Source of the DNA: Caldifarciminota bacterium
GTDB taxonomy: Bacteria; WOR-3; Hydrothermia; WGAB01
DNA length: 8,207 bases
Assembly (NCBI GenBank): GCA_015489295.1
Contig: WGAB01000196.1
Coordinates: 1-8,207 of the forward strand
Reading direction: 5' to 3'
Made by a program: the position numbers and the translations under genes. The notes under the pieces are model-generated. The model did not search any database and had not been told where the DNA came from. It saw only the letters and a program-made list of their open reading frames with translations. This document shows, in pieces, positions 1-5,193 of this stretch (position 1 is the stretch's first letter; each line of letters starts with the position of its first letter).

Positions 1-1
1 G

Positions 2-58
2 CTCCTGGGGTTTCCGGAGAGCCGGTACCTGAAGGGCTGGCTATTTCAGGCGTTATAA
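2..58 (+). CDS. C-terminal end of a plus-strand protein (partial)
   Basis: An open plus-strand frame enters from the left edge and ends at a TAA at 56-58. It gives 18 residues ending RYLKGWLFQAL. Third codon positions are mostly G or C, as in the other genes here, and the frame stops just before a long hairpin at 61-102, which fits a gene end converging on the minus-strand gene that ends at 123. The fragment is too short to name a family. It could also be a chance open frame, since only 57 bases are visible. Confidence 0.35.
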   Translation, partial: LLGFPESRYLKGWLFQAL

Positions 59-60
59 AC

Positions 61-102
61 GCCGAGGTGGGGCGGCCGCCGTACGGCGGCCGCCCCCTCG
101 GC
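61..102. terminator. Long GC-rich hairpin between converging gene ends
   Basis: A perfect 12-bp inverted repeat (69-80 with 85-96) surrounds a central GTAC. It extends by six more pairs (61-66 with 97-102) across a two-base bulge. It lies 20 bases past the stop of the minus-strand gene ending at 123, and just past the plus-strand stop at 58, so it could end transcripts from both sides. There is no strong T run on either side (only GTTTATAA on the minus side), so it is a weaker match to an intrinsic terminator than the hairpin at 1320-1353. Confidence 0.6.
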
Positions 103-122
103 CAAGTCCAACGTTTCGCTGT

Positions 123-1034
123 TCAGTGGATTACCATCACCTTGCCGGTTTCGTAGGAGCCCTTCACGCGATACAGGTATACGCCCCGTTCTAGGTCGGC
201 GAGGTTCAAGAAGCCGTTGACCGAGCGTTCCAGCACCTTTTGGCCGTTGGCACGATACAGGGTGACGGTCACGGGATGGTCGGCGGACACCCGGAGGCCG
301 TTAAGAACCGGGCGGATGACCACCGGGTTTCCGATGGCCGGGCCCTCCAGGATGCCGATGGCCGTGTTCGCCCCCAGGGTATCGGCATCGGTCCACTCGT
401 TGGGGTCGTTGTTCCACACAGTGGGGTCAAAGGGAATCACATCCACAGCCGAAGAACCATCCCCGCCGGCAATCCAGAGGTTCAGCAGCACATACCGGGG
501 AACTTCGGTGATGCCCAGATCAGAAAAGGCTACCTTGTACTCCAGCGCCTGGAGCCCCGTGGTTGCATCACCCGTATAGGCGTAGGTGCCGTAGGAGGTG
601 TAGTTCCAGCCCGATCCCGTCCATTGGCAACTATTGAAGGAGGTTACAGCGCCGTCGGCACCACTCCACCACCAGTAAAACTCCCATTCCAGTGCGGGCA
701 GGTTGTCGAAGCTGAGTTTTCGTCCCCAGGCATCGTTGTCCCCCTGAAAGTAACCGGAGCCTGTGACCTTATCCACATCCAGGCCGATGCCGTAGGAAAC
801 ATCCCAGCTGGCTGTGTTGTTGGTTTTGAAGGCGAGGAAAAGATACTCGCGTGCTGAATCAGGATAGTAGAAGAACTCGTTCAGGTTAGCCCCAGCCCCA
901 CCACCATCCTGGTACTGGGATTGTCCGAGGGAGAGCCAACCCTCGTTGGGATCTACCACCCCATCGATGGTTGGTGATGCCCAAAGGGCCGATGCCAACA
1001 CGGCGGACATCATGACTACGGTGAAGTACTTCAT
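123..1034 (-). CDS. Secreted CBM9/DOMON-like protein with T9SS-type sorting domain (copy A)
   Basis: A 303-residue exported protein of unknown role. Residues 1-20 form a Sec signal peptide (MKYF, hydrophobic core, ALWAS before PTIDG). Residues 21 to about 230 read as an aromatic-rich beta-sandwich: the opening PTIDGVVDPNEGW, then YLFLAF and YGIGLDVD, resembles CBM9 or glucodextranase-type DOMON-like modules, which bind sugars or similar ligands. Residues about 238-303 match the type IX sorting-domain style: VLNGLRV, VTVTLYRANGQKVL, GFLNLADLERGVYLYRV, ETGKVMVIH. In such systems this tail is recognised by the outer-membrane export machine and usually removed. The start has AGGAGG 6 nt upstream. 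The next minus-strand gene (1379-2287) is a full-length paralogue of the same length. The CBM9/DOMON assignment is by look only; surface location is much better supported than ligand. Confidence 0.85.
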   Translation of the reverse strand: MKYFTVVMMSAVLASALWASPTIDGVVDPNEGWLSLGQSQYQDGGGAGANLNEFFYYPDSAREYLFLAFKTNNTASWDVSYGIGLDVDKVTGSGYFQGDNDAWGRKLSFDNLPALEWEFYWWWSGADGAVTSFNSCQWTGSGWNYTSYGTYAYTGDATTGLQALEYKVAFSDLGITEVPRYVLLNLWIAGGDGSSAVDVIPFDPTVWNNDPNEWTDADTLGANTAIGILEGPAIGNPVVIRPVLNGLRVSADHPVTVTLYRANGQKVLERSVNGFLNLADLERGVYLYRVKGSYETGKVMVIH

Positions 1035-1040
1035 TCAACG

Positions 1041-1046
1041 CCTCCT
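1041..1046 (-). promoter_or_regulatory. Shine-Dalgarno site of secreted copy A
   Basis: AGGAGG on the minus strand, 6 nt before the ATG at 1034. It fixes that ATG as the start. Confidence 0.8.
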
Positions 1047-1058
1047 GTTGATAACCTG

Positions 1059-1086
1059 AGTATACGCTCTACGCGGGGAAAAGCAA
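1059..1086 (-). promoter_or_regulatory. Probable sigma70-type promoter of copy A
   Basis: On the minus strand TTGCTT (1081-1086) is followed after 16 bp by TATACT (1059-1064). Transcription would start near 1052, leaving a short leader that contains the AGGAGG site. The -10 is a good match, the -35 a partial one. Confidence 0.45.
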
Positions 1087-1319
1087 ATTTTGTTCGGCAG
1101 ATCTTCCTGTTGATATTGATATTTTGAATAAGATTTCTACGGGAACGTTCCAGCAGTCTAAGTACAGAGGTTTTAGAAGAATGGTCTGTAGATAAAATGA
1201 ATTTGGCTTTGATCTGAAGGGAGCGAATGCTTCCAAAGGCAACCTAATTAAAAAAGTTTTGCAAAGTAAGAGGAGCATTCCGGGATAGGAAAAAACAGAT
1301 TGCGGGAAACGATCAGGCT
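1087..1319. other. AT-rich non-coding gap between the two paralogues
   Basis: This is the gene-free part of a 344-bp gap (1035-1378). It is clearly richer in A and T than its surroundings: 1201-1260 holds 22 G or C in 60 bases. A 69-codon minus-strand frame (1069-1278) crosses it, but it has no homologue I recognise, runs into the promoter of copy A, and lacks a good ribosome site. I see no RNA gene, riboswitch or strong hairpin. A short direct repeat, TGATAT twice, lies at 1111-1122. Confidence 0.6.
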
Positions 1320-1353
1320 AAAAACACAGCGGGGGCCCCAATCTGGCCCCCGC
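1320..1353 (-). terminator. Intrinsic terminator of secreted copy B
   Basis: A perfect 9-bp stem (1329-1337 with 1345-1353, GCGGGGGCC/GGCCCCCGC) has a 7-base loop. On the minus strand it is followed after four bases by TTTTT (1320-1324). It starts 26 bases past the stop of the gene ending at 1379 and is a textbook rho-independent terminator, making that gene a separate transcript. Confidence 0.85.
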
Positions 1354-1378
1354 CACGCAACCCTTTGGTGGTCAAAGT

Positions 1379-2287
1379 TTAGTGGATTACCACCACTTTG
1401 CCGGTTTCGGTGGTCCCGGCGATGTGGTACAGATACACCCCCTTCTCCAGGTTCCTGAGATTCAGGAAACCGGATACAGACTGGGTGAGGACCTTTTGAC
1501 CGTTGGCCCGGTACAGGGTGATGGTCACGGGATGATCGGCGGCTACCCGAAGGCCGTTGAGGACAGGTGTTACGCGGATTGTGGGAGTCAGGTTACCCTC
1601 ATGCACTGCTACAGGGGCCATGATGCACCCCAGTTGGTCGTCCGTATCGGTCCACTCGGAACCGCCACCATCGGAAACAGTAGGATCCTGCGGGATCACA
1701 TCGACGGCCGAGGTGTTATTGTCTGCTCCTGCAATCCACAGAGCGAGGCAGATGTCATCGGGCGGGGTGTTGAACTCCAGGTCCGACCAGGCCACCTGGT
1801 ACTCCAGTTGCTGGAGACCAGTAGCGGCATCACCGGTGTAGGCGTAGTTGCCCACAGCCTGATAGTTCCACCCACTCCCAGTCCATTGACACTCATTGAA
1901 GGCGGTTATGCTGCCACTTGCACCATCCCAGTACCAGTAGAATTCCCAGTTGACCGTTGGAGGATTGTCAAAGGTGATATAACGGTTCCAAGCATCCACA
2001 TCTGTGCCAGGAACCCCCACATAGCCCGGAGGGTCCTGGGGATCCAAGGCGATCCCGTAGGCTAAATTCCAGCTCTCCGTGTTTTGAGTGCTGAAGGCAA
2101 GGTACAGATATGCAGCGTCGCGATAATAATAGAAATCTCCCAGGTGCGCACCGGCACCCCCCCCAGTGGCATAAGCATCGCTCCCGACAAGGATCCATCC
2201 TTCGCCGGGAGTGATCACCCCGTCAATGGTGGGAGCTGCCCACAAAGCAACCGTAGCGAACAGCAGTCCAACTACCAAACGCTTCAT
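1379..2287 (-). CDS. Secreted CBM9/DOMON-like protein with T9SS-type sorting domain (copy B)
   Basis: A 302-residue paralogue of the protein at 123-1034, with the same architecture: signal peptide (1-18, ending ALWAA before PTIDG), aromatic-rich beta-sandwich (19 to about 230) and C-terminal sorting domain (about 236-302). Blocks shared exactly with copy A include CQWTGSGWNY, YAYTGDA, LWIAG, SAVDVIP, PVLNGLRV, ADHPVT, LYRANGQKVL and GVYLY. The cysteine of CQWTG (133 here, 136 in A) is common to both; Cys180 and Cys221 are only in B. Aromatic strings such as WEFYWYW (114-120) could line a binding face. The start ATG has GGAGGT 5 nt upstream. Function is unknown; an exported binding or surface-layer-associated protein is the safest reading. 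Its own promoter and terminator bracket it, so it is monocistronic. Confidence 0.85.
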   Translation of the reverse strand: MKRLVVGLLFATVALWAAPTIDGVITPGEGWILVGSDAYATGGGAGAHLGDFYYYRDAAYLYLAFSTQNTESWNLAYGIALDPQDPPGYVGVPGTDVDAWNRYITFDNPPTVNWEFYWYWDGASGSITAFNECQWTGSGWNYQAVGNYAYTGDAATGLQQLEYQVAWSDLEFNTPPDDICLALWIAGADNNTSAVDVIPQDPTVSDGGGSEWTDTDDQLGCIMAPVAVHEGNLTPTIRVTPVLNGLRVAADHPVTITLYRANGQKVLTQSVSGFLNLRNLEKGVYLYHIAGTTETGKVVVIH

Positions 2288-2292
2288 GGAAC

Positions 2293-2298
2293 ACCTCC
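2293..2298 (-). promoter_or_regulatory. Shine-Dalgarno site of secreted copy B
   Basis: GGAGGT on the minus strand, 5 nt before the ATG at 2287. It confirms that start. Confidence 0.75.
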
Positions 2299-2325
2299 AT
2301 GATGGTTAAGGGTTGCGCTAAATGT

Positions 2326-2354
2326 ACCATACAGGGTTTAAGAACAAAGTGCAA
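2326..2354 (-). promoter_or_regulatory. Probable sigma70-type promoter of copy B
   Basis: On the minus strand TTGCAC (2349-2354), exactly 17 bp, then TATGGT (2326-2331). The expected start near 2319 gives a leader of about 32 nt. It lies directly after the stop codon of the deacetylase gene (2369), so copy B can be transcribed apart from the operon upstream. Confidence 0.55.
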
Positions 2355-2368
2355 GAGGGTGGAACCCC

Positions 2369-3289
2369 TCAGGCAGGTTCGCCCTGCCCGCTGGCCAATT
2401 CTCGGGCCACCCGGGCCGTGTTGACATGAATCTCCACGGTGTCTTCCACCCGCAGGGCGTAGCCGCCGCCCAGGGTGATCACCACCGGAATCCGGCGTTG
2501 CCAGGCCATCCCCAGCACGATGCGGTCGCGCTCCATCAGCCCCTCCTTACTCAGGCGGAGGTTGGCCAGCTGGTCTTCCCGATAGGGGTCGGCGCCGGCC
2601 TGGTACACCACAAGGTCCGGCGTGAACCGCCGATAGATCTCCTCCAGCGCGGCCCGTAGTTCCGCAAGATAGACCCCGTCGCCCGTGTACAGGGGCAGGC
2701 CGATGTCCCAGTCGCTCTGTTCCTTGGGCCAGGGATAGAGTTCCTCCTGGTGGATGGAAAAGGTGAACACCGAGGGATCATGGCGGAAGATGGCGGCGGT
2801 GCCGTTTCCCTGGTGCACATCGCAGTCCACCACGAGAGCCCGCTCAATCAGGCCTTCTGTTTGGGCGCGGCGGATGGCATAGGCCAGGTCGTTGACATAG
2901 CAGAAGCCCTCGGCATGGTCGGGATAGGCGTGGTGGAAGCCGCCGCCGATGTGGTATCCGAAACCATCCTGGAGGGCCAGCTGGGTGGCCTTCCAGGTAC
3001 CCCCGGCCATGAGCACGAAGCCCTCCACGATTTCGCGGGTGAGGGGCAGTTCGGAGTACATGGTGCGGTGGGTCCAGCGGAGGTGCCGCAGGTCGTCCAG
3101 GTACTCCGGGGTATGCACGAGTTTGAGGTCGTCCAGGGTGATGGGCTCGGGCTCTTCAAAGTCTTCGGGCCGGGCCAGGCCCTCGGCCAGGAGCCGTTCG
3201 CGTACCAGCCGGTACTTTTGGGTGGGGAACACGTGGCCCTGCAGGTCCATTTCGTAGCGGGGATGGAACACATAGCGTACCCGGGCCAT
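2369..3289 (-). CDS. Histone deacetylase-family (AcuC/class IV-like) deacetylase
   Basis: A 306-residue zinc-dependent amidohydrolase of the arginase/deacetylase fold, which removes acetyl groups from lysines, polyamines or other amines. The family signatures are present: the active-site His pair in GGGFHHAYPDH (119-120), metal ligands Asp157 and His159 in DCDVHQGNGT, the third ligand Asp234 in AGADPY, and the catalytic-Tyr loop LGGGYA (Tyr277). The N-terminus (FHPRYEM..GHVFPTQKY) and the DQLANLRLSKEGL segment resemble the short bacterial and class IV (HDAC11-like) branch rather than acetylpolyamine hydrolases. There is no signal peptide, so it is cytoplasmic. The start at 3289 has GGAGG 6 nt upstream; an upstream extension in frame overlaps the preceding gene and does not look like protein. 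It is the last gene of a three-gene operon, 14 nt after the kinase fusion. The natural substrate cannot be read from sequence. Confidence 0.93.
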   Translation of the reverse strand: MARVRYVFHPRYEMDLQGHVFPTQKYRLVRERLLAEGLARPEDFEEPEPITLDDLKLVHTPEYLDDLRHLRWTHRTMYSELPLTREIVEGFVLMAGGTWKATQLALQDGFGYHIGGGFHHAYPDHAEGFCYVNDLAYAIRRAQTEGLIERALVVDCDVHQGNGTAAIFRHDPSVFTFSIHQEELYPWPKEQSDWDIGLPLYTGDGVYLAELRAALEEIYRRFTPDLVVYQAGADPYREDQLANLRLSKEGLMERDRIVLGMAWQRRIPVVITLGGGYALRVEDTVEIHVNTARVARELASGQGEPA

Positions 3290-3295
3290 GGGATT

Positions 3296-3300
3296 CCTCC
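3296..3300 (-). promoter_or_regulatory. Shine-Dalgarno site fixing the deacetylase start
   Basis: GGAGG on the minus strand, 6 nt before the ATG at 3289 and just past the TAA (3304-3306) of the upstream gene. It selects this ATG over an in-frame codon at 3421. Confidence 0.8.
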
Positions 3301-3303
3301 GGG

Positions 3304-4710
3304 TTACCGAAAAGCCAGCCAGAGCACAACCCCCAGGGCGCCCACGGAGCTTGCCACGAAGTTCACCCAGTTGTTGCCGAACCAGCGCAGGCCGCCCACA
3401 TAGAGGGTGGGGCGATTGCAATGGATTTTGACATCAAACACCCCGCCGCAGGTTTCGCAGCGGTACCGGACCTCCACGGTGGCGCCCAGCAGGCTGTCCA
3501 CCAGGTTGCCGATCATCCCGGCGCCCCAGGCCAAAAGCACCGTGTTCCAGGTGTAGCCGAAGAACAGGGCGGTGAGGGCCACGGCCAGGCTTCCCAGCAC
3601 GCCCCCGAGGCTGCCGATCCAGGACACCGCGCCCGACGAGCCCTTGGGCACCTTTTTGAAGAACAGAATGGACCGGGGATCGGACCGGGAGGTGGACCCG
3701 ATCTCGGTGGACCAGGTATCGGAGTTGACCACCGCGAGGGCCGCGAGGTAGGGCACGAACCAGTCGATGCCGCCCACTCCAAACGCCTGCAGCGTGACAA
3801 AGAGGGCGGCCAGGCCGCCGTTGGCTAGCACCTGGAAGCCGTCGCGGCTTTCGCCGGGCTTGACCGTCGCCTTGGCGCGGAAGATTTTGGTCAGGGCCGA
3901 CGAGGTGATGAAGAACACCAGGATGGGCACGAGCCACTGCACGCCGCCGGCCGCCAGAATCAGGGTGCCGAGCACCAGGGTTACCAGGGCACCGTCCGGG
4001 GTCAGGGCCCGCGCCCGAAGGGCCAGATAGGCCACCACCCCGGCCACGATTAGGGCAATGGCAAAGGAAGTGAGGGGCACTTTGGCCGGTACCAGGCTCA
4101 GGAACACCAGGTTGCCGAGGGGCACGGCCAGGTTGTCCAGGCCGCCGGTAAAGGAGAGTTCCAGAAAGGTGGGGATCAGGGCCAGGAGAAGGGCCGCGAC
4201 GGGCCCGGCCGGGGTCAGGAGCCAGAAGAACACGAGGGACACCAGGTACATGACCAGGGCGCCGGCCAGGGATTTGCCGAGCGATGCGAACCGCCGCAGG
4301 GGCCAGCGCTGGCCCACGAGCGACGCCAGGGCGTCGCCGAAGAACATGGGGGCGAGGGTGGCAAGGAGCAGCGTACGGCTGTGGTCAAAGAGCAGCAGCG
4401 TGTTGATCACCACGGCCAGGGGATAGAGCACGGTCCCCCAGGTTTCCCGGTCCACGGTGTGCATACCGCGCAGGGCGCCGGACACGAGGCCCACGGCGTT
4501 GACCACGACAAAGAGGCCGGCCAGAGCGGCCAGCACCCAGCCGTGGTGGAGCGTGAACAGGGCCAGGGAAACGAAGAGGCCCACCCCCACATGCACGAGT
4601 TTCCGGTTGGCCTCCTGGGTGAGGATGCCCTTCTGATGCAGGGCCTCACTTAAGGCGACGAGCCCTCCGATCAGGGCAAGGTACAACAGGAACTGGAGGC
4701 CGTCGCCCAT
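3304..4710 (-). CDS. Fusion of phytol/dolichol kinase-like and DUF92 (VTE6-like) membrane domains
   Basis: A 468-residue polytopic membrane protein with two recognisable halves. Residues 1 to about 215 resemble CTP-dependent phytol/dolichol kinases (VTE5 type): RKLVHVGVG (36-44), GDALAS (125-130), GKS (145-147) and ELSFTGGLDNLAVPLG (184-199). Residues about 220-468 are a DUF92/TMEM19 domain, the family of plant phytyl-phosphate kinase VTE6: KPGESRDGFQVLANGG (284-299), NSDTWSTEIG (329-338), KGSSGAVSWIGS (356-367), GNLVDSLLGA (401-410), and a CETC..HC cluster (Cys418, Cys421, His430, Cys431) that may bind metal. By analogy one polypeptide could convert an isoprenoid alcohol to its monophosphate and then its diphosphate. 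The start ATG lies 8 nt after the upstream stop and lacks a clear ribosome site, so translation is probably coupled. A longer in-frame start at 5079 would add 123 Arg/Pro/Gly-rich residues that are the shadow of the upstream gene. Confidence 0.88.
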   Translation of the reverse strand: MGDGLQFLLYLALIGGLVALSEALHQKGILTQEANRKLVHVGVGLFVSLALFTLHHGWVLAALAGLFVVVNAVGLVSGALRGMHTVDRETWGTVLYPLAVVINTLLLFDHSRTLLLATLAPMFFGDALASLVGQRWPLRRFASLGKSLAGALVMYLVSLVFFWLLTPAGPVAALLLALIPTFLELSFTGGLDNLAVPLGNLVFLSLVPAKVPLTSFAIALIVAGVVAYLALRARALTPDGALVTLVLGTLILAAGGVQWLVPILVFFITSSALTKIFRAKATVKPGESRDGFQVLANGGLAALFVTLQAFGVGGIDWFVPYLAALAVVNSDTWSTEIGSTSRSDPRSILFFKKVPKGSSGAVSWIGSLGGVLGSLAVALTALFFGYTWNTVLLAWGAGMIGNLVDSLLGATVEVRYRCETCGGVFDVKIHCNRPTLYVGGLRWFGNNWVNFVASSVGALGVVLWLAFR

Positions 4711-4718
4711 GGTGGCGG

Positions 4719-5135
4719 CTACTCGTAGGGCACCCGATCGATGTAGATGGCCTTGAGGGCGCCGGATTCGTCCAGCACGAACTGGATCTGGGCCCCGGCG
4801 TACAGGGGATCGTTGACCTTCATCGGCGCGAAGTAGCGAAGTACGAGAACCCGGTTCACCGTATCCACGCCGGCGTTGTAGAACAGGATCTCCTCGGTTT
4901 CCAGGCCCGTTTCCTTGCGGACGAGGCGGCTGAAATCCTTTCGCTGACGCTCCACCTTTTTGCGGAAATCCGTTATCACATAGCGATACTCGCCGTAGTC
5001 GCCGCGCAGAACCTTGACCGGGCCGGTGCGGTAGCGGCCGCGTTTGACCAGTTTGGCATAGGGGTTCGGACGGGCGCAAACCGCAAGGGCTGCCAGCAGC
5101 CCTGCAAGGATCAGTACGCGTTGCCTGCGCTTCAT
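4719..5135 (-). CDS. Small exported protein of unknown function
   Basis: A 138-residue protein, first gene of the operon. MKRRQRVLILAGLLAALAVC (1-20) is a signal peptide; Cys20 follows ALAV, so it could be a lipoprotein, but Val at -1 is poor for a lipobox and ordinary cleavage after ALA or AVCA is also possible. The mature part starts RPNPYAKL, is basic up to about residue 75 (KRGRYRTG, FRKKVERQRKDFSRLVRKE), then has alternating hydrophobic strands (NRVLVLRYFAP, AQIQFVLDE, LKAIYIDRVPYE), suggesting a small alpha/beta periplasmic fold. I do not recognise a family. The ATG at 5135 was chosen because the signal peptide begins there; a TTG at 5168 would add 11 polar residues and overlap the promoter. 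No usable Shine-Dalgarno precedes it (AAAGG is 1 nt from the ATG). It is followed 8 nt later by the kinase fusion. Confidence 0.8.
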   Translation of the reverse strand: MKRRQRVLILAGLLAALAVCARPNPYAKLVKRGRYRTGPVKVLRGDYGEYRYVITDFRKKVERQRKDFSRLVRKETGLETEEILFYNAGVDTVNRVLVLRYFAPMKVNDPLYAGAQIQFVLDESGALKAIYIDRVPYE

Positions 5136-5149
5136 GCCTTTAATATTAT
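5121..5149 (+). promoter_or_regulatory. Probable promoter of the LVIVD-repeat gene
   Basis: TTGCCT (5121-5126), 17 bp, TATTAT (5144-5149). The start would be near 5156, giving a leader of about 38 nt that carries the ribosome site. The -35 lies inside the first codons of the divergent gene. Confidence 0.5.
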
Positions 5150-5150
5150 G
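5141..5150 (-). promoter_or_regulatory. Minus-strand -10 element, probably leaderless start
   Basis: The palindrome TAATATTA (5141-5148) gives a -10-like TAATAT (5143-5148) or CATAAT (5145-5150) on the minus strand too. Either would start RNA within a few bases of the ATG at 5135, which has no proper ribosome site, as expected for a leaderless message. No good -35 is visible at the right spacing. Confidence 0.4.
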
Positions 5151-5181
5151 GCCTGACCGGGTTCGCAAAGGTTCTATGGCC

Positions 5182-5187
5182 GGAGGT
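5182..5187 (+). promoter_or_regulatory. Shine-Dalgarno site fixing the LVIVD-repeat start
   Basis: GGAGGT on the plus strand is 6 nt before the ATG at 5194. It would overlap or be too close for the in-frame ATGs at 5176 and 5188, so 5194 is the best start. Confidence 0.75.
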
Positions 5188-5193
5188 ATGGAA

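Noticed and set aside
240..857. Plus-strand open frame of 205 codons opposite secreted copy A
   Set aside because: It is antisense to a gene with clear signal peptide and paralogue. The translation has no recognisable domain, and a similar antisense frame occurs opposite copy B (1382-2065), a by-product of shared codon use.
1069..1278. Minus-strand 69-codon frame in the gap between the paralogues
   Set aside because: It has no good ribosome site, its composition is that of AT-rich spacer, and its end overlaps the promoter of copy A.
2355..2370. Small hairpin GAGGG/CCCTC at the end of the deacetylase gene
   Set aside because: The stem is only 5 bp, it overlaps the stop codon, and no clean T run follows, so I do not call it a terminator.
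3290..3421. N-terminal extension of 44 residues on the deacetylase
   Set aside because: It overlaps the end of the kinase fusion, while GGAGG sits exactly before the ATG at 3289, where family similarity begins.
4711..5079. N-terminal extension of 123 residues on the kinase fusion
   Set aside because: It is the out-of-frame reading of the small exported protein gene, Arg/Pro/Gly-rich with no membrane segments. The start at 4710 leads directly into the first hydrophobic segment.
5076..5135. Definite lipoprotein call for the small exported protein
   Set aside because: The cysteine at residue 20 follows Val rather than Ala, Gly or Ser, so the lipobox is poor. I left it as exported with unclear anchoring.
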